The position numbers and the translations under genes are program-made. The notes under the pieces were generated by a model. That model had not been told where the DNA came from. It did not search any database and worked only from the letters and a program-made list of their open reading frames with translations. A DNA stretch of 64,000 nt from Foetidibacter luteolus (GTDB lineage: Bacteria; Bacteroidota; Bacteroidia; Chitinophagales; Chitinophagaceae): contig NZ_VVIP01000052.1 of NCBI RefSeq assembly GCF_009650435.1, positions 62,001-126,000 on the forward strand. Reading direction: 5' to 3'. Numbering within the stretch: position 1 is the first letter of the stretch; every line of letters starts with the position of its first letter. Shown here in pieces: positions 25,374-33,742 of this stretch.

Positions 25374-26063
25374 ATGTATTTGCTCTATGCAGATGAATCC
25401 GGTAGCTCAAGCGATCCTAAACAAATTCATTTTGTCTTGGCTGGAATATGTGTTTATGAAAGACAAAGTTTTTGGCTTGCAAGCGAATTGGACAAAATAG
25501 CATCAAGATTTAATCCTTCTGATCCTCTATCTGTTGAGCTTCATGGAAATCCTATGTTTGGAGGTAAAAATTATTGGAGAAGAATTCCCAGGGATGAGCG
25601 TGTGCAAGCTATAAAGGATAGTCTTTCATTAATAGCAAGTCACAACTTAAACCGTGTTTTTGGCTGCGTTGTCAGGAAGTCTGTCGTATCTCCAAAAGAT
25701 CCTGTTGAGTTCGCTTTTGAACAATTGGCAAGTCGTTTTGATTACTTTTTAAGACGATTGCACAATTCTGGAGATACTCAACGCGGCATTATCATTTTTG
25801 ATAAATCCACTTATGAAAGTACCATACAAAACCTGGCTACCTATTTCAGAACTACCGGCCACTCCTGGGACATACTGCGAAATCTTGCGGAAGTTCCATT
25901 ATTCATAGACTCTAAAGCTTCCCGCCTTATACAATTGGCAGACCTGGTTGCTTATGCGATACTCAGAAAATATGAACAAGGCGACGACCAATTTTTCAAC
26001 ATTATTGAAAACAGGTTTGATGGTAAAGGCGGTATCCGCCATGGTCTTTACGAAACGGTATAA
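25374..26063 (+). CDS. DUF3800 family protein
   Basis: 229 residues from the ATG at 25374 (MYLLYADESG); the upstream 41 codons are not protein-like and contain the promoter. The family hallmarks are present: YADESG at residues 5-10 and, near the end, IDSKASRLIQLADLVAYA. These acidic motifs suggest an RNase-H-like metal site, but no activity has been established for most members. DUF3800 proteins are often found in accessory or defence-type islands. Here the gene stands alone, and its codons are AT-richer than the neighbours, which hints at transfer. It ends two bases from the convergent hflX gene, with no room for a terminator between them. Confidence 0.8.
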   Translation: MYLLYADESGSSSDPKQIHFVLAGICVYERQSFWLASELDKIASRFNPSDPLSVELHGNPMFGGKNYWRRIPRDERVQAIKDSLSLIASHNLNRVFGCVVRKSVVSPKDPVEFAFEQLASRFDYFLRRLHNSGDTQRGIIIFDKSTYESTIQNLATYFRTTGHSWDILRNLAEVPLFIDSKASRLIQLADLVAYAILRKYEQGDDQFFNIIENRFDGKGGIRHGLYETV

Positions 26064-26065
26064 GC

Positions 26066-27253
26066 CTAAAAATGCACCTCTCTATACGGATATCTCACCT
26101 TATACATATCTCTTACTTTTTGCAGTATAAAATTGCGCAACTCATCAATATTCAACCTTTCCGTAGCGGATATAAATACGGCGTTGCCGTCGGTAATGTT
26201 ATTCCAGCGATCTTTCAAATCAAGAAGGATTTCTTTTTTTACATCTTCTGCAAGCCATTCATCAAATGTGCGTTCTTCATATAAATCCATTTTATTGAAA
26301 ATGGTAAGAATGGGTTTGTCGAATGCGCCGATTTCCTGCAGCGTTTTGTTTACCACGCCAATATGTTCCTCATGCTGGGGGTGTGCAATATCAACCACAT
26401 GCAGCAGTATGTCTGCTTCCCTTACTTCGTCTAAAGTGCTTTTAAAGCTTTCCACCAGGTGGTGCGGCAGCTTGCGGATAAAACCAACCGTATCGCTCAG
26501 CAGGAATGGAGTGTTCTCAAAAACCACTTTACGGGTAGTGGTATCCAGAGTGGCAAACAGCTTGTTTTCGGCAAAAACATCGCTTTTGCTCAACAGGTTC
26601 ATAATGGTGCTTTTGCCAACATTGGTATAGCCCACCAGGGACACCCGGATGAACTCTCCACGTTCTTTACGCTGGGTAAAAGACTGCTTGTCAATTTCAG
26701 CCAGGCGCTTACGTAACAGGGATATTTTGTCACGAACAATACGGCGGTCAGTTTCTATTTCCGTTTCCCCCGGCCCCCTGGTGCCAATCCCGCCACCAAG
26801 GCGCTCCAGGTGTTTCCACATACCGCGCAGGCGGGGAAGGATGTACTGGTATTGGGCCAGTTCTACCTGCGCTTTGGCCTGTGCCGTGCGGGCACGCCGG
26901 GCAAAAATGTCAAGTATAAGGTCGCTGCGGTCAATGGTTTTTACGTTTAAAGCTTTCTCTATATTGCTTATTTGCGAGCCGCTTAATTCGTCATCAAAAA
27001 TTACCACATCGGCGTTCTTAGCCTGCACATAATCCCGTATTTCTTCCAGTTTGCCTTTGCCTACAAAGGTTTTGCTATCCGGGTGAGGTAGCTTTTGCGT
27101 AAACCTCTTAATGGTGTTGGCGCCGGCGGTGGCTGCCAGGAAAGCCAGTTCATCCAGGTACTCCTGCACCTGTTCATCGGTTTGTTCTTTCTGCACCAGG
27201 CCTACCAGCACTGCTGTTTCTTCCGCACTTATTTTCTGTTTCTTATCAATCAA
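26066..27253 (-). CDS. hflX: GTPase HflX
   Basis: 395 residues. The N-terminal HflX domain is followed by the glycine-rich signature GGGIGTRGPGETEIETDRR. G1 is GYTNVGKST, G3 DTVGF, G4 NKMD and G5 SATE. HflX binds the 50S ribosome and rescues stalled or heat-damaged ribosomes. The best start is a TTG at 27253 (an ATT precedes it); no ATG is available before conserved sequence. A good promoter lies immediately upstream, so the leader is only about ten bases. It converges with the DUF3800 gene. Confidence 0.93.
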   Translation of the reverse strand: MIDKKQKISAEETAVLVGLVQKEQTDEQVQEYLDELAFLAATAGANTIKRFTQKLPHPDSKTFVGKGKLEEIRDYVQAKNADVVIFDDELSGSQISNIEKALNVKTIDRSDLILDIFARRARTAQAKAQVELAQYQYILPRLRGMWKHLERLGGGIGTRGPGETEIETDRRIVRDKISLLRKRLAEIDKQSFTQRKERGEFIRVSLVGYTNVGKSTIMNLLSKSDVFAENKLFATLDTTTRKVVFENTPFLLSDTVGFIRKLPHHLVESFKSTLDEVREADILLHVVDIAHPQHEEHIGVVNKTLQEIGAFDKPILTIFNKMDLYEERTFDEWLAEDVKKEILLDLKDRWNNITDGNAVFISATERLNIDELRNFILQKVRDMYKVRYPYREVHF

Positions 27254-27269
27254 AATGAAAAATTTTTGG

Positions 27270-27303
27270 CAAAAATAAACGTTGCAGCAAAAAGGCCTCC
27301 AAA
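27270..27303 (-). promoter_or_regulatory. Predicted promoter of hflX
   Basis: On the minus strand TTTG (27303-27300) and TATTTTTG (27277-27270) are 22 bases apart, a good Bacteroidota promoter. It implies a very short leader before the TTG start at 27253. Confidence 0.6.
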
Positions 27304-27357
27304 TTATATCGAATTCAATGATTCTGACAGTTTGGGTATATTCAGTAAATTAGCATT

Positions 27358-27881
27358 GTGAAATTAAAGAAACTCGTACCCCTTGATTTTTTTGTTGATA
27401 AATTGACTAATTCAATTGAAAAAGTTGATACCGGTGAAAGTTTTCAAACGCTGGTTTTGCCCCTTCCGCGGTAGACATTAAGGTGACAACAAAAAAGGCG
27501 GGGTGGTTGTTTAACTGGAAGTATGAATGTAAGTGCCCGGGACGAGAGGTTTATAAATTAACAATAGCGAATGATGCTTCTACAATTCAGGGGCTTATAA
27601 GTTTGGAAGTAAAAAGTGATCATATTTATATGCACCTGGTAGAAAGTGCACCTTTTAATAAGGGAAAGAGTAAGCTTTTTTCGGGTGTACCCGGCAATCT
27701 TGTTGCTTATGCATGCCGGCTATCTTTTGAGAGAGGCTTTGATGGAAATGTATCCTTTATCTCAAAAACACAATTAATTGGCCACTACGAGAAAACACTG
27801 GGCGCAGTTCATTTTGGTGGCCGGTTAATGATTATTGAAACAAAAGCAGCAAAAATGCTGATTGAAAAATATTTTAAATGA
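27358..27881 (+). pseudogene. Frameshifted GNAT-like gene of a two-gene accessory module
   Basis: A GTG at 27358 opens 38 good codons (MKLKKLVPLDFFVDKL...) that end at a TAG at 27472. The adjacent frame then carries on without a gap (AVDIKVTTKKAGWLFNWK) to 27881. Inserting a single base near 27465 would restore one continuous protein of about 174 residues. From memory, intact Bacteroidota homologues begin with this LDFFVDKL segment and continue through the GWLFNWK segment. The last 60 residues (YACRLSFERGFDG, LIGHYEKTLGAVHFGG, MIIETKAAKMLI) look like the acetyl-CoA fold of GNAT proteins. Without repair, only a 132-residue fragment from a GTG at 27483 could be made. The small gene 27889-28059 follows after seven bases. 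Confidence 0.7.
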
Positions 27882-27888
27882 TGCAGTC

Positions 27889-28059
27889 ATGAAAAAGAAG
27901 AAAAATGAGCTTGATGTTGACTTTATCGGCGGCCAGGGACCATTAACGATGGATGAAGAAGCCGCTATAAGCAACTATCTTAAATCTGTTAGAGATCGGG
28001 AAGCGAAAGAAAGGAACCGCAAAATCAGAACAATGTCAAAGCAGAAAGCAAACTTTTAA
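27889..28059 (+). CDS. Small basic protein, partner of the GNAT-like gene
   Basis: 56 residues from the ATG at 27889 (MKKKKNELDVDFIGGQGPL). It has a basic N-terminus, a conserved-looking DFIGGQGPLTMDEEAAISNYL core and a basic C-terminus; it is probably mostly helical. The gap to the preceding gene is seven bases, so the pair is an operon. Small proteins of this type accompany the same larger gene in other Bacteroidota as far as I recall. Whether it is an antitoxin, a toxin or something else is unknown. Confidence 0.65.
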   Translation: MKKKKNELDVDFIGGQGPLTMDEEAAISNYLKSVRDREAKERNRKIRTMSKQKANF

Positions 28060-28142
28060 GTTTGCTTTGCTTTGAGAACTATTTTGAATTGAAATTGGAC
28101 ACTGTTAGAAAAGTACCCGGGCTGCAAAGCTGCATAGCGAAT

Positions 28143-28208
28143 CTGGACGTACAAGAGTGCGACGCAACGAATGCCTCATGCTTATTCCTCTGCCGGGCTC
28201 AAAAAAAA
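28143..28208 (-). repeat. TTGCGTCGCA element, inverted copy
   Basis: Read on the minus strand: TTTTGAGCCCGGC, GCATGAGGC, then TTGCGTCGCACTCTTGTACG. It bridges the two word sets, since TTGTACGTCC is the tail of the family A 20-mer. This suggests that the 20-mer and the TTGCGTCGCA elements are variants of one family. Confidence 0.7.
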
Positions 28209-28211
28209 TCG

Positions 28212-28964
28212 CTACAAACCGCTGAGTGTTAAACCGATAGAATAGGGGCGGATGGTTGGGCCCGCACCGTCTTTCAGCAAACCGGTAAGCTGGTAAGAGC
28301 CATCCAGCGAAAAGTGCCCGAGCCCAATGCGTACCGTGCCGGCAACTTTAGTGCTGTTAAAAAACTGTTTGCTTTGTTCTTTAATAATGTACGAACCGCC
28401 GTATATTGATTTGCCGGTGGCATCAAGGGCATTTTTGCCTTTGGTCCAGGCTTTCATCAACAAGCCAAATTTAGCGCCAACAGCAAACTTTAGCCCCCTG
28501 TTAGGGTTTTCGGCATTGGCAACCCATCTTAATTCCAGCGGCACTTCAAGGTAAGATGTAACCAGCTTGAATTTTTTGTAGTGATTGCTGGCAGATGTGC
28601 TTACATCTGTTATGGGAAGTGTGGATTGTGTTGACTTAAGATCCAGGTAAACATCTTTAAAGAAAATATTGCTCCATCCCATTCCTATGCCGTAAGCAAC
28701 ACTCATGTGCGGGTTGCTTTTAAAAGGCTTATCAAAAAGAAAGTATATATTAAAATGCCTTGAAAAACCTGATGGTTTAAGATTAGAGGCAAGGCCGCTG
28801 GTGCTCCAGCCGTCAACGCCAAACTGTATCAGCAGGTGGTCGTTGGCCCTGTTGGAAAGGTCAATTATTTTTTTTTGAATAGGGGCGGCGCCTGAAGAGT
28901 CTTGGGCTTTTGCCCCGTTTATAGCAACGAATAAAACCGCGGCTACTAAAAATTTTTTCGTCAT
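28212..28964 (-). CDS. Outer membrane beta-barrel protein (porin-like)
   Basis: 250 residues from the ATG at 28964 (MTKKFLVAAVLF). A signal peptide ends at about residue 20 (AKAQ). The rest consists of alternating strand-like segments with aromatic girdles (HLLIQFGVDGW, MSVAYGIGMGWSNIFF, KLVTSYLEVPLELRWVA, LKFAVGAKFGLLMKAW, VRIGLGHFSLDGSYQL, PYSIGLTLSGL), fitting the Outer_membrane_beta-barrel_2 type group of Bacteroidota. The function is unknown; it may be an envelope structural protein. It is monocistronic and ends close to a dispersed repeat. Confidence 0.75.
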   Translation of the reverse strand: MTKKFLVAAVLFVAINGAKAQDSSGAAPIQKKIIDLSNRANDHLLIQFGVDGWSTSGLASNLKPSGFSRHFNIYFLFDKPFKSNPHMSVAYGIGMGWSNIFFKDVYLDLKSTQSTLPITDVSTSASNHYKKFKLVTSYLEVPLELRWVANAENPNRGLKFAVGAKFGLLMKAWTKGKNALDATGKSIYGGSYIIKEQSKQFFNSTKVAGTVRIGLGHFSLDGSYQLTGLLKDGAGPTIRPYSIGLTLSGL

Positions 28965-29199
28965 GCAGTCTAAATTATCAATATGTTTTATGTGTACGTT
29001 TGTTAAAACGAACAAAAATAAAAGAATTGGGCTGTAGCGTGTGGTTAAAAATATGCCAAAACAAGATTACCTGAACCACATTAAAATTCAATAATTTCAC
29101 CAATAGAACACCATTATCCTATCTATGCAGTTTTACTGTAATTACACATGGGTATAAGTGAAGGGTTTACAGCTTTATAAACCAAATTCAGGCAAATCT

Positions 29200-29982
29200 A
29201 TGCAGGAAGAACCAGTAATTTTTAATAGCGTACTTATTGCGGAAGACAGCGTAATTAACCAAATTTTCATTAAACGTGCCTTACAGAAAGTATGCGCCCG
29301 TATTGATGTTGCTGAAAATGGCGCTGAGGCGGTAGCGTTTGCAAGCAATAATAAGTACGATCTTATTCTCATGGATCTTTTTATGCCGGAATTAGACGGT
29401 TACACTGCTACGGAAAAGATTCGCAAAGAGCTGGGAGTTAATACGCCTATTATAGCTATTACGGCGGTATCGCTGCCTGGCGAAGAACAAAAATGTATTG
29501 AATGCGGAATGAATGGCTATTTTATAAAACCTTTTACCCAGGAAACCATTGCTATACTTACCCGAAGTTATGGGGTAAAACAGCCTGTTAGGTTTAAAGA
29601 AGAGCATGTGTTTGGAGATGCCGATCTTATAGTAGACCTTACCATATTGTATGCCCTGGGCGATACCACCCCCGAATACATTGGAATGATGATAAACGTA
29701 TTTACTGATAATATGGAAAAAACCATAGATGAGCTTAACCAACTGCTACGGCAACAAAAGTGGGACGAACTGCAGAAGAAAGCCCATTTTGCCAAATCTT
29801 CCTTATCGGTTATTAAAATAAATGCGCTTTTTGAAATTGCAAAGGATATTGACATGAGTTGCCGTTCTGGTAAGGGTCTTGAGCTGATACCCTCTAAAAT
29901 AAGCCGTTTTGAAGAGTTGTTTAACAGGTCAAAAGAATATTTAAAGCACTACATTGAAAATTTATTAGCGCATAAATCTTAA
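29200..29982 (+). CDS. Receiver-Hpt two-domain signalling protein
   Basis: 260 residues from the ATG at 29200; a GTG at 29158 is a possible longer start. The receiver domain spans residues 8-125: acidic pair Glu15-Asp16, phosphorylation site Asp59 (LILMDLFMP), Thr88 and Lys110. The C-terminal Hpt domain (about 145-255) carries the phospho-histidine His196 in KKAHFAKSS. The protein could therefore move phosphate between its own receiver and another partner, as an intermediate of a multistep phosphorelay. No histidine kinase is encoded nearby. Two single-domain receivers follow on the same strand within 50 and 130 bases. Confidence 0.88.
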   Translation: MQEEPVIFNSVLIAEDSVINQIFIKRALQKVCARIDVAENGAEAVAFASNNKYDLILMDLFMPELDGYTATEKIRKELGVNTPIIAITAVSLPGEEQKCIECGMNGYFIKPFTQETIAILTRSYGVKQPVRFKEEHVFGDADLIVDLTILYALGDTTPEYIGMMINVFTDNMEKTIDELNQLLRQQKWDELQKKAHFAKSSLSVIKINALFEIAKDIDMSCRSGKGLELIPSKISRFEELFNRSKEYLKHYIENLLAHKS

Positions 29983-30028
29983 TTTAGCCGTAAACCTGAA
30001 ATAAACTAAAATACTGGAGTGCAACTCT

Positions 30029-30400
30029 ATGAAGGTACTGATAGCAGAAGATGAACCGGTTATGCTAAAGGCCATCCAAACCAGGCTGGTAAGCGATGGC
30101 TACGAGGTGGTTATTACTACTGATGGTAGGGAAGCGCTACAGGCCCTGGAAACATTTGATCCCGACCTTATTATTACAGACATACTAATGCCCTATACTT
30201 CAGGGCTGGAATTGATTGGTGTTGTAAAGTCAAACCCTTTTAAAAAGATACCTATCCTGGTATTATCCGCCTACGGCCAGGAAAACACGGTAGAAGAAGC
30301 GTTCACACTTGGGGCAGACGATTTTCTTACCAAACCTTTTAACCCCACCGAGCTTTCTATGCGGGTAAAGCGCCTGTTAAGCGATGTTACAGAAAATTAA
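30029..30400 (+). CDS. Single-domain response regulator
   Basis: 123 residues, only a receiver domain: Glu7-Asp8, phospho-acceptor Asp51 (IITDILMP), a Ser-Ala switch in VLSAYGQENT and the Lys of TKPF. There is no output domain, so it works by protein contact (CheY or Spo0F-like). It is closely similar to the next gene (both contain GQENTVEEAFTLGADD), the result of a local duplication. It lies 46 bases after the Receiver-Hpt gene. It may accept phosphate from His196 of that protein. Confidence 0.88.
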   Translation: MKVLIAEDEPVMLKAIQTRLVSDGYEVVITTDGREALQALETFDPDLIITDILMPYTSGLELIGVVKSNPFKKIPILVLSAYGQENTVEEAFTLGADDFLTKPFNPTELSMRVKRLLSDVTEN

Positions 30401-30530
30401 AAAGCGCATTAAAACATATTAAATACGCTATAAAACTCTCACTTACAATTTTTTGCTGATTAACGAAGAGATAAAGATTTATCTTTACATACTTCAATTA
30501 GCGTATATATTAAAAACACCAATATTCCTG

Positions 30531-30905
30531 ATGAGAATACTTATTGCTGAAGATGAGCCGCTTATGCTCAAAACACTTGAACTTAAACTTAAAAAAGAAG
30601 GTTACGACGTGTTAGGGTGTCCCGATGGAAGAGACGCCCTTAATAAGATAAGCCATTTCATGCCCGATATGGTTATTACCGATATTATGCTGCCCTATGC
30701 TTCGGGCCTTGAAATAGTAAACGCTGTAAAAGCCATTGGCGAAAAAAATATTCCGGTTATCGTACTCTCTGCAATGGGTCAGGAAAACACGGTAGAGGAA
30801 GCTTTTACACTTGGCGCAGATGATTACGTAACCAAGCCGTTCAGCCTTACAGAGCTGGCCATGCGCATAAAAAGGCTGGCAAGGTCATCCGTAAAAACAG
30901 CGTAA
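30531..30905 (+). CDS. Single-domain response regulator, paralogue
   Basis: 124 residues from the ATG at 30531 (MRILIAEDEP). An in-frame extension upstream has poor coding quality. Receiver features: Glu7-Asp8, Asp51 (VITDIMLP), VLSAMGQENT and TKPF. It is a paralogue of the preceding gene with a more basic C-terminus (KRLARSSVKTA). The HEAT-GT2-LTA-synthase-like block follows after about 300 bases of repeat-bearing DNA, so these regulators could act on polysaccharide synthesis, but that is inference. Confidence 0.85.
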   Translation: MRILIAEDEPLMLKTLELKLKKEGYDVLGCPDGRDALNKISHFMPDMVITDIMLPYASGLEIVNAVKAIGEKNIPVIVLSAMGQENTVEEAFTLGADDYVTKPFSLTELAMRIKRLARSSVKTA

Positions 30906-31211
30906 ACGCAGCATATAACCGTCTTTTAAGCTGTTTAGTCCCTTCTTATTGGTATTTTAATAGGTGCAGGCTAAAGCATCAGGTAGCTTTGCACTAATTA
31001 ATATTCATCATGAAAAACACCATCTGCGGCTTAATGCTTCCGGTTTTTTATGAGCCAGGCCATATTACTGCTATCGGGCTTTGGTTGTGTCACTCACTTG
31101 TACGCCTTGTTCGCTACTCGCCGTGGGGTAAATGCCCGCCTGGGTGCATGCAGGTAGCCTTGTAAAAACAAATTCCGATACAATCATTTCATCACCATAT
31201 CCAATATCACG
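30906..31211. other. Intergenic region with a promoter-like box and a family A repeat
   Basis: 306 bases. TAGCTTTG at 30984-30991 matches the -7 consensus. An ATG at 31010 opens 51 codons, but most of them lie in the repeat, so I do not call it. The family A element covers 31044-31106. Confidence 0.5.
31044..31106 (+). repeat. Dispersed repeat family A, 20-mer copy 3 with leader
   Basis: TTTTTATGAGCCAGGC (31045-31060) followed after a variable spacer by the exact 20-mer TTGTGTCACTCACTTGTACG (31085-31104). The same two-part layout is seen at 52234-52295 (TTTTATGAGCCGGGC then the 20-mer). Confidence 0.8.
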
Positions 31212-32306
31212 TTGCCTTTTCTTCTTAATATATTCTCCGGTTTTCTTCAGCCAGGTGTGTTATATAAGGTAATTGTATTTTTTACCTCTGCTACTATACT
31301 ATTCGTAGGTCTTACTTATCTGCACCTGTACAGGAAGAAGAAGGGTTTTTTTACCCGTAAAAGCATAGAGAAAAGCCTTGAGCTTTGGTTGAGCAAAGTA
31401 ATGCTGGAAGATGAGGATGCAGAAAAGCCTATCATAATACCCGCCAAGTTTACCAAGCACTTTCGTAATCCCGCCAAAAGACAGTTTGCCATAAATGAAC
31501 TGCTGAACATGAAGCGCAATTTTACCGGTTATACCGGCGACAATATTATTAAGCTGTACCTGCAAAGTGGATTTAAAAAAGACTCCATGAGCAAGTTCCG
31601 GAGCACAGTATGGCATAAAAAGGCAAAAGGCATTAACGAGTTGTACGTAATGAACCAGCAGGATATGATTCCCAAAATATTTAAGCATACCAATCATTAC
31701 AATGAAATAGTACGCATGGAAGCCCAAACAGCCATGATTGGTTTTTTGGGATTTGAAGGCTTAAGATTTTTGGATGTAGTTACGCAGCCGGTATCAGACT
31801 GGCAGCAGGTAAAAATACTGGAGCAGTTAAAAACGCTTGACCCCGGGGAAATGAAAAACATAGGAGCCTGGTTACAGTCGCCAAACGATACCGTGGTAAT
31901 TTTTGCCTTAAAGCTAACTGATGTGTACCAGCAGTTCCAGGTGTATGATGAAGTGGTAAGCTGCCTGGCGCATACCAATTCCAAAGTGCGTATGCTGGCT
32001 GTAAAAACACTGGTGCGTATTGATAATGAAACCACAGCGGCTGTATTAACAAGTCAATACAGTAAGGAAGCAGGGGTTAACCGCTACGCTATACTGGGCG
32101 CCATTAAAAGGGTAGCTACGGAAAATGAGCAGTCATTTTTAACCACGCAGCTTAGCGACGAAGATGATTTGATAAAATTGGAGGCAGCCAAAGTGCTGGC
32201 ATACTGTTGTGTGGATGGATTGGATATTCTCAAGCAAAAAGCAGCAGAAAATGCTGAACCCTATGAGCAGATTTACAGGCATGTAAAACGGGAGTTGCAG
32301 CGATGA
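31212..32306 (+). CDS. Membrane-anchored HEAT-repeat protein
   Basis: 364 residues. The only plausible start is a TTG at 31212; no ATG precedes the membrane helix (VIVFFTSATILFVGLTYLHLY, residues about 20-40). From residue 90 on, helical repeats of the HEAT kind occupy the cytoplasmic part (YNEIVRMEAQTAMIGFLG, PNDTVVIFALKLTDVY, NSKVRMLAVKTLVRI, EDDLIKLEAAKVLAYC). It overlaps the next gene by four bases (ATGA), so it is made together with the glycosyltransferase. It probably acts as a membrane scaffold for that enzyme or for the receiver proteins encoded upstream. Confidence 0.8.
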   Translation: MPFLLNIFSGFLQPGVLYKVIVFFTSATILFVGLTYLHLYRKKKGFFTRKSIEKSLELWLSKVMLEDEDAEKPIIIPAKFTKHFRNPAKRQFAINELLNMKRNFTGYTGDNIIKLYLQSGFKKDSMSKFRSTVWHKKAKGINELYVMNQQDMIPKIFKHTNHYNEIVRMEAQTAMIGFLGFEGLRFLDVVTQPVSDWQQVKILEQLKTLDPGEMKNIGAWLQSPNDTVVIFALKLTDVYQQFQVYDEVVSCLAHTNSKVRMLAVKTLVRIDNETTAAVLTSQYSKEAGVNRYAILGAIKRVATENEQSFLTTQLSDEDDLIKLEAAKVLAYCCVDGLDILKQKAAENAEPYEQIYRHVKRELQR

Positions 32307-33739
32307 ACATATTGCTTATCATATTAAAAGTTATTACTTTCTGCATACTTGCCTATTCTACATTGCTGTTCTTTTTTTATTTGTGGATTGGTATTTACGC
32401 CATTGGCGAAACAAGAAGGTATGTGCATAAAAATGGTTTTACAGATTACCGTATGCTGGCATCATCCCCGCATGCTCCTTCCATCAGCATTATAGCACCT
32501 GCTTATAACGAGGGTGCAACCATTGTGGAAAATGTAAGATCGTTATTGTCTATTTATTATAGCAACCTGGAACTTATTGTGGTAAATGACGGCAGTAAAG
32601 ACGACTGCCTGCAAAAACTGATAGATACCTATAACCTGGAAAAAATTGATTTTTTTGTACGTTACCAGTTAAAAACCAAAACTGTAAGAGGTGTCTACAA
32701 AAGCCGCAACCCGGTATTTAAAAAGCTGATTGTGGTGGATAAGGAAAACGGCGGCAAGGCTGACGCGTTGAACGTAGGGATTAACATTGCCAGCAATGAT
32801 TTTACTATTTGTATAGATGTTGACTGCATATTGGAACAGGATGCCATTCTAAAAATGGTAAAGCCCTTTATCGAGGAAACGAAGATGAGGGTAATTGCAT
32901 CAGGAGGGGTGATACGCATAGCCAACTCCTGTGAAGTAGAGGATGGCCGCCTGGTAAAAGTACACCTGCCCAGGCAATACCTGCCCCGCATGCAGGCCTT
33001 GGAATATATAAGGGCCTTTTTGCTGGGCCGTATGGCATGGAGCCGGTTGAACGGGCTGCTGTTGATATCCGGCGCTTTTGGCGCTTTTGATAAGGAAATA
33101 GTTATTAAATGCGGCGGGTACGACCATAATACAGTAGGTGAGGACATGGAACTGGTAGTGCGGATGCGCCGCTATATGGAAGAACAGAAAGTACCTTATA
33201 AGGTTACATTTATTCCGGACCCGTTATGCTGGACGGAAGCACCGGCCTCTTATAAAATATTAGGCCGCCAGCGCAACCGGTGGACCCGCGGTACCTACGA
33301 AACACTTAAGTTTCACAAGAAGCTTTTCTTTAACCCGCGTTACGGTTTGCTGGGTATGCTTAGCTACCCTTACTGGTTCTTCTTTGAAATGCTGGCGCCC
33401 GTTATTGAATTTTTCGGGTTTATTGTATTTCTTTTTCTTGCCGGCTTTGGCATGATTGAATGGGATACATTTTTTGTACTGCTTTTGTTTGTGATAAGTT
33501 TCGGTTACCTGTATTCTTCATTCGCGGTATTTATGGAAGTAATAACGTATAACCAGTACAAGCGCAAAACAGAAATAGCCAGCCTGCTGCTTTCCGCCCT
33601 TACAGAGCCATTTAATTTTCACCCGTTTGTGGTATGGAGCGGTATACAGGGGTACATCAATATCATCAGAAAAAAGAAAGCCTGGGGCGATATGACCCGG
33701 CAGGGTTTTCAAAAAACGCAACCTGCAAAAACGGCCTGA
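32303..33739 (+). CDS. Processive family 2 glycosyltransferase (BcsA/PgaC-like)
   Basis: 478 residues. One N-terminal membrane helix is followed by the GT-A domain: SIIAPAYNEG, VVNDGSKDD, the DVD metal motif (FTICIDVDCILE), the later GEDMELVVRM acid and QRNRWTRG, which is the Q(Q/R)xRW signature of processive beta-glycosyltransferases. Three to four helices lie at the C-terminus. There is no PilZ domain. It likely polymerises and exports a polysaccharide such as a hexosamine or glucan. Neighbours are the overlapping HEAT scaffold gene and the LTA-synthase-like gene three bases downstream. Confidence 0.87.
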   Translation: MNILLIILKVITFCILAYSTLLFFFYLWIGIYAIGETRRYVHKNGFTDYRMLASSPHAPSISIIAPAYNEGATIVENVRSLLSIYYSNLELIVVNDGSKDDCLQKLIDTYNLEKIDFFVRYQLKTKTVRGVYKSRNPVFKKLIVVDKENGGKADALNVGINIASNDFTICIDVDCILEQDAILKMVKPFIEETKMRVIASGGVIRIANSCEVEDGRLVKVHLPRQYLPRMQALEYIRAFLLGRMAWSRLNGLLLISGAFGAFDKEIVIKCGGYDHNTVGEDMELVVRMRRYMEEQKVPYKVTFIPDPLCWTEAPASYKILGRQRNRWTRGTYETLKFHKKLFFNPRYGLLGMLSYPYWFFFEMLAPVIEFFGFIVFLFLAGFGMIEWDTFFVLLLFVISFGYLYSSFAVFMEVITYNQYKRKTEIASLLLSALTEPFNFHPFVVWSGIQGYINIIRKKKAWGDMTRQGFQKTQPAKTA

Positions 33740-33742
33740 TAA

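Noticed and set aside
31010-31165. A 51-codon open frame starting MKNTICGLM behind a promoter-like box
   Set aside because: Two thirds of it consist of the dispersed family A repeat, which is non-coding at its other sites. The protein has no plausible features.
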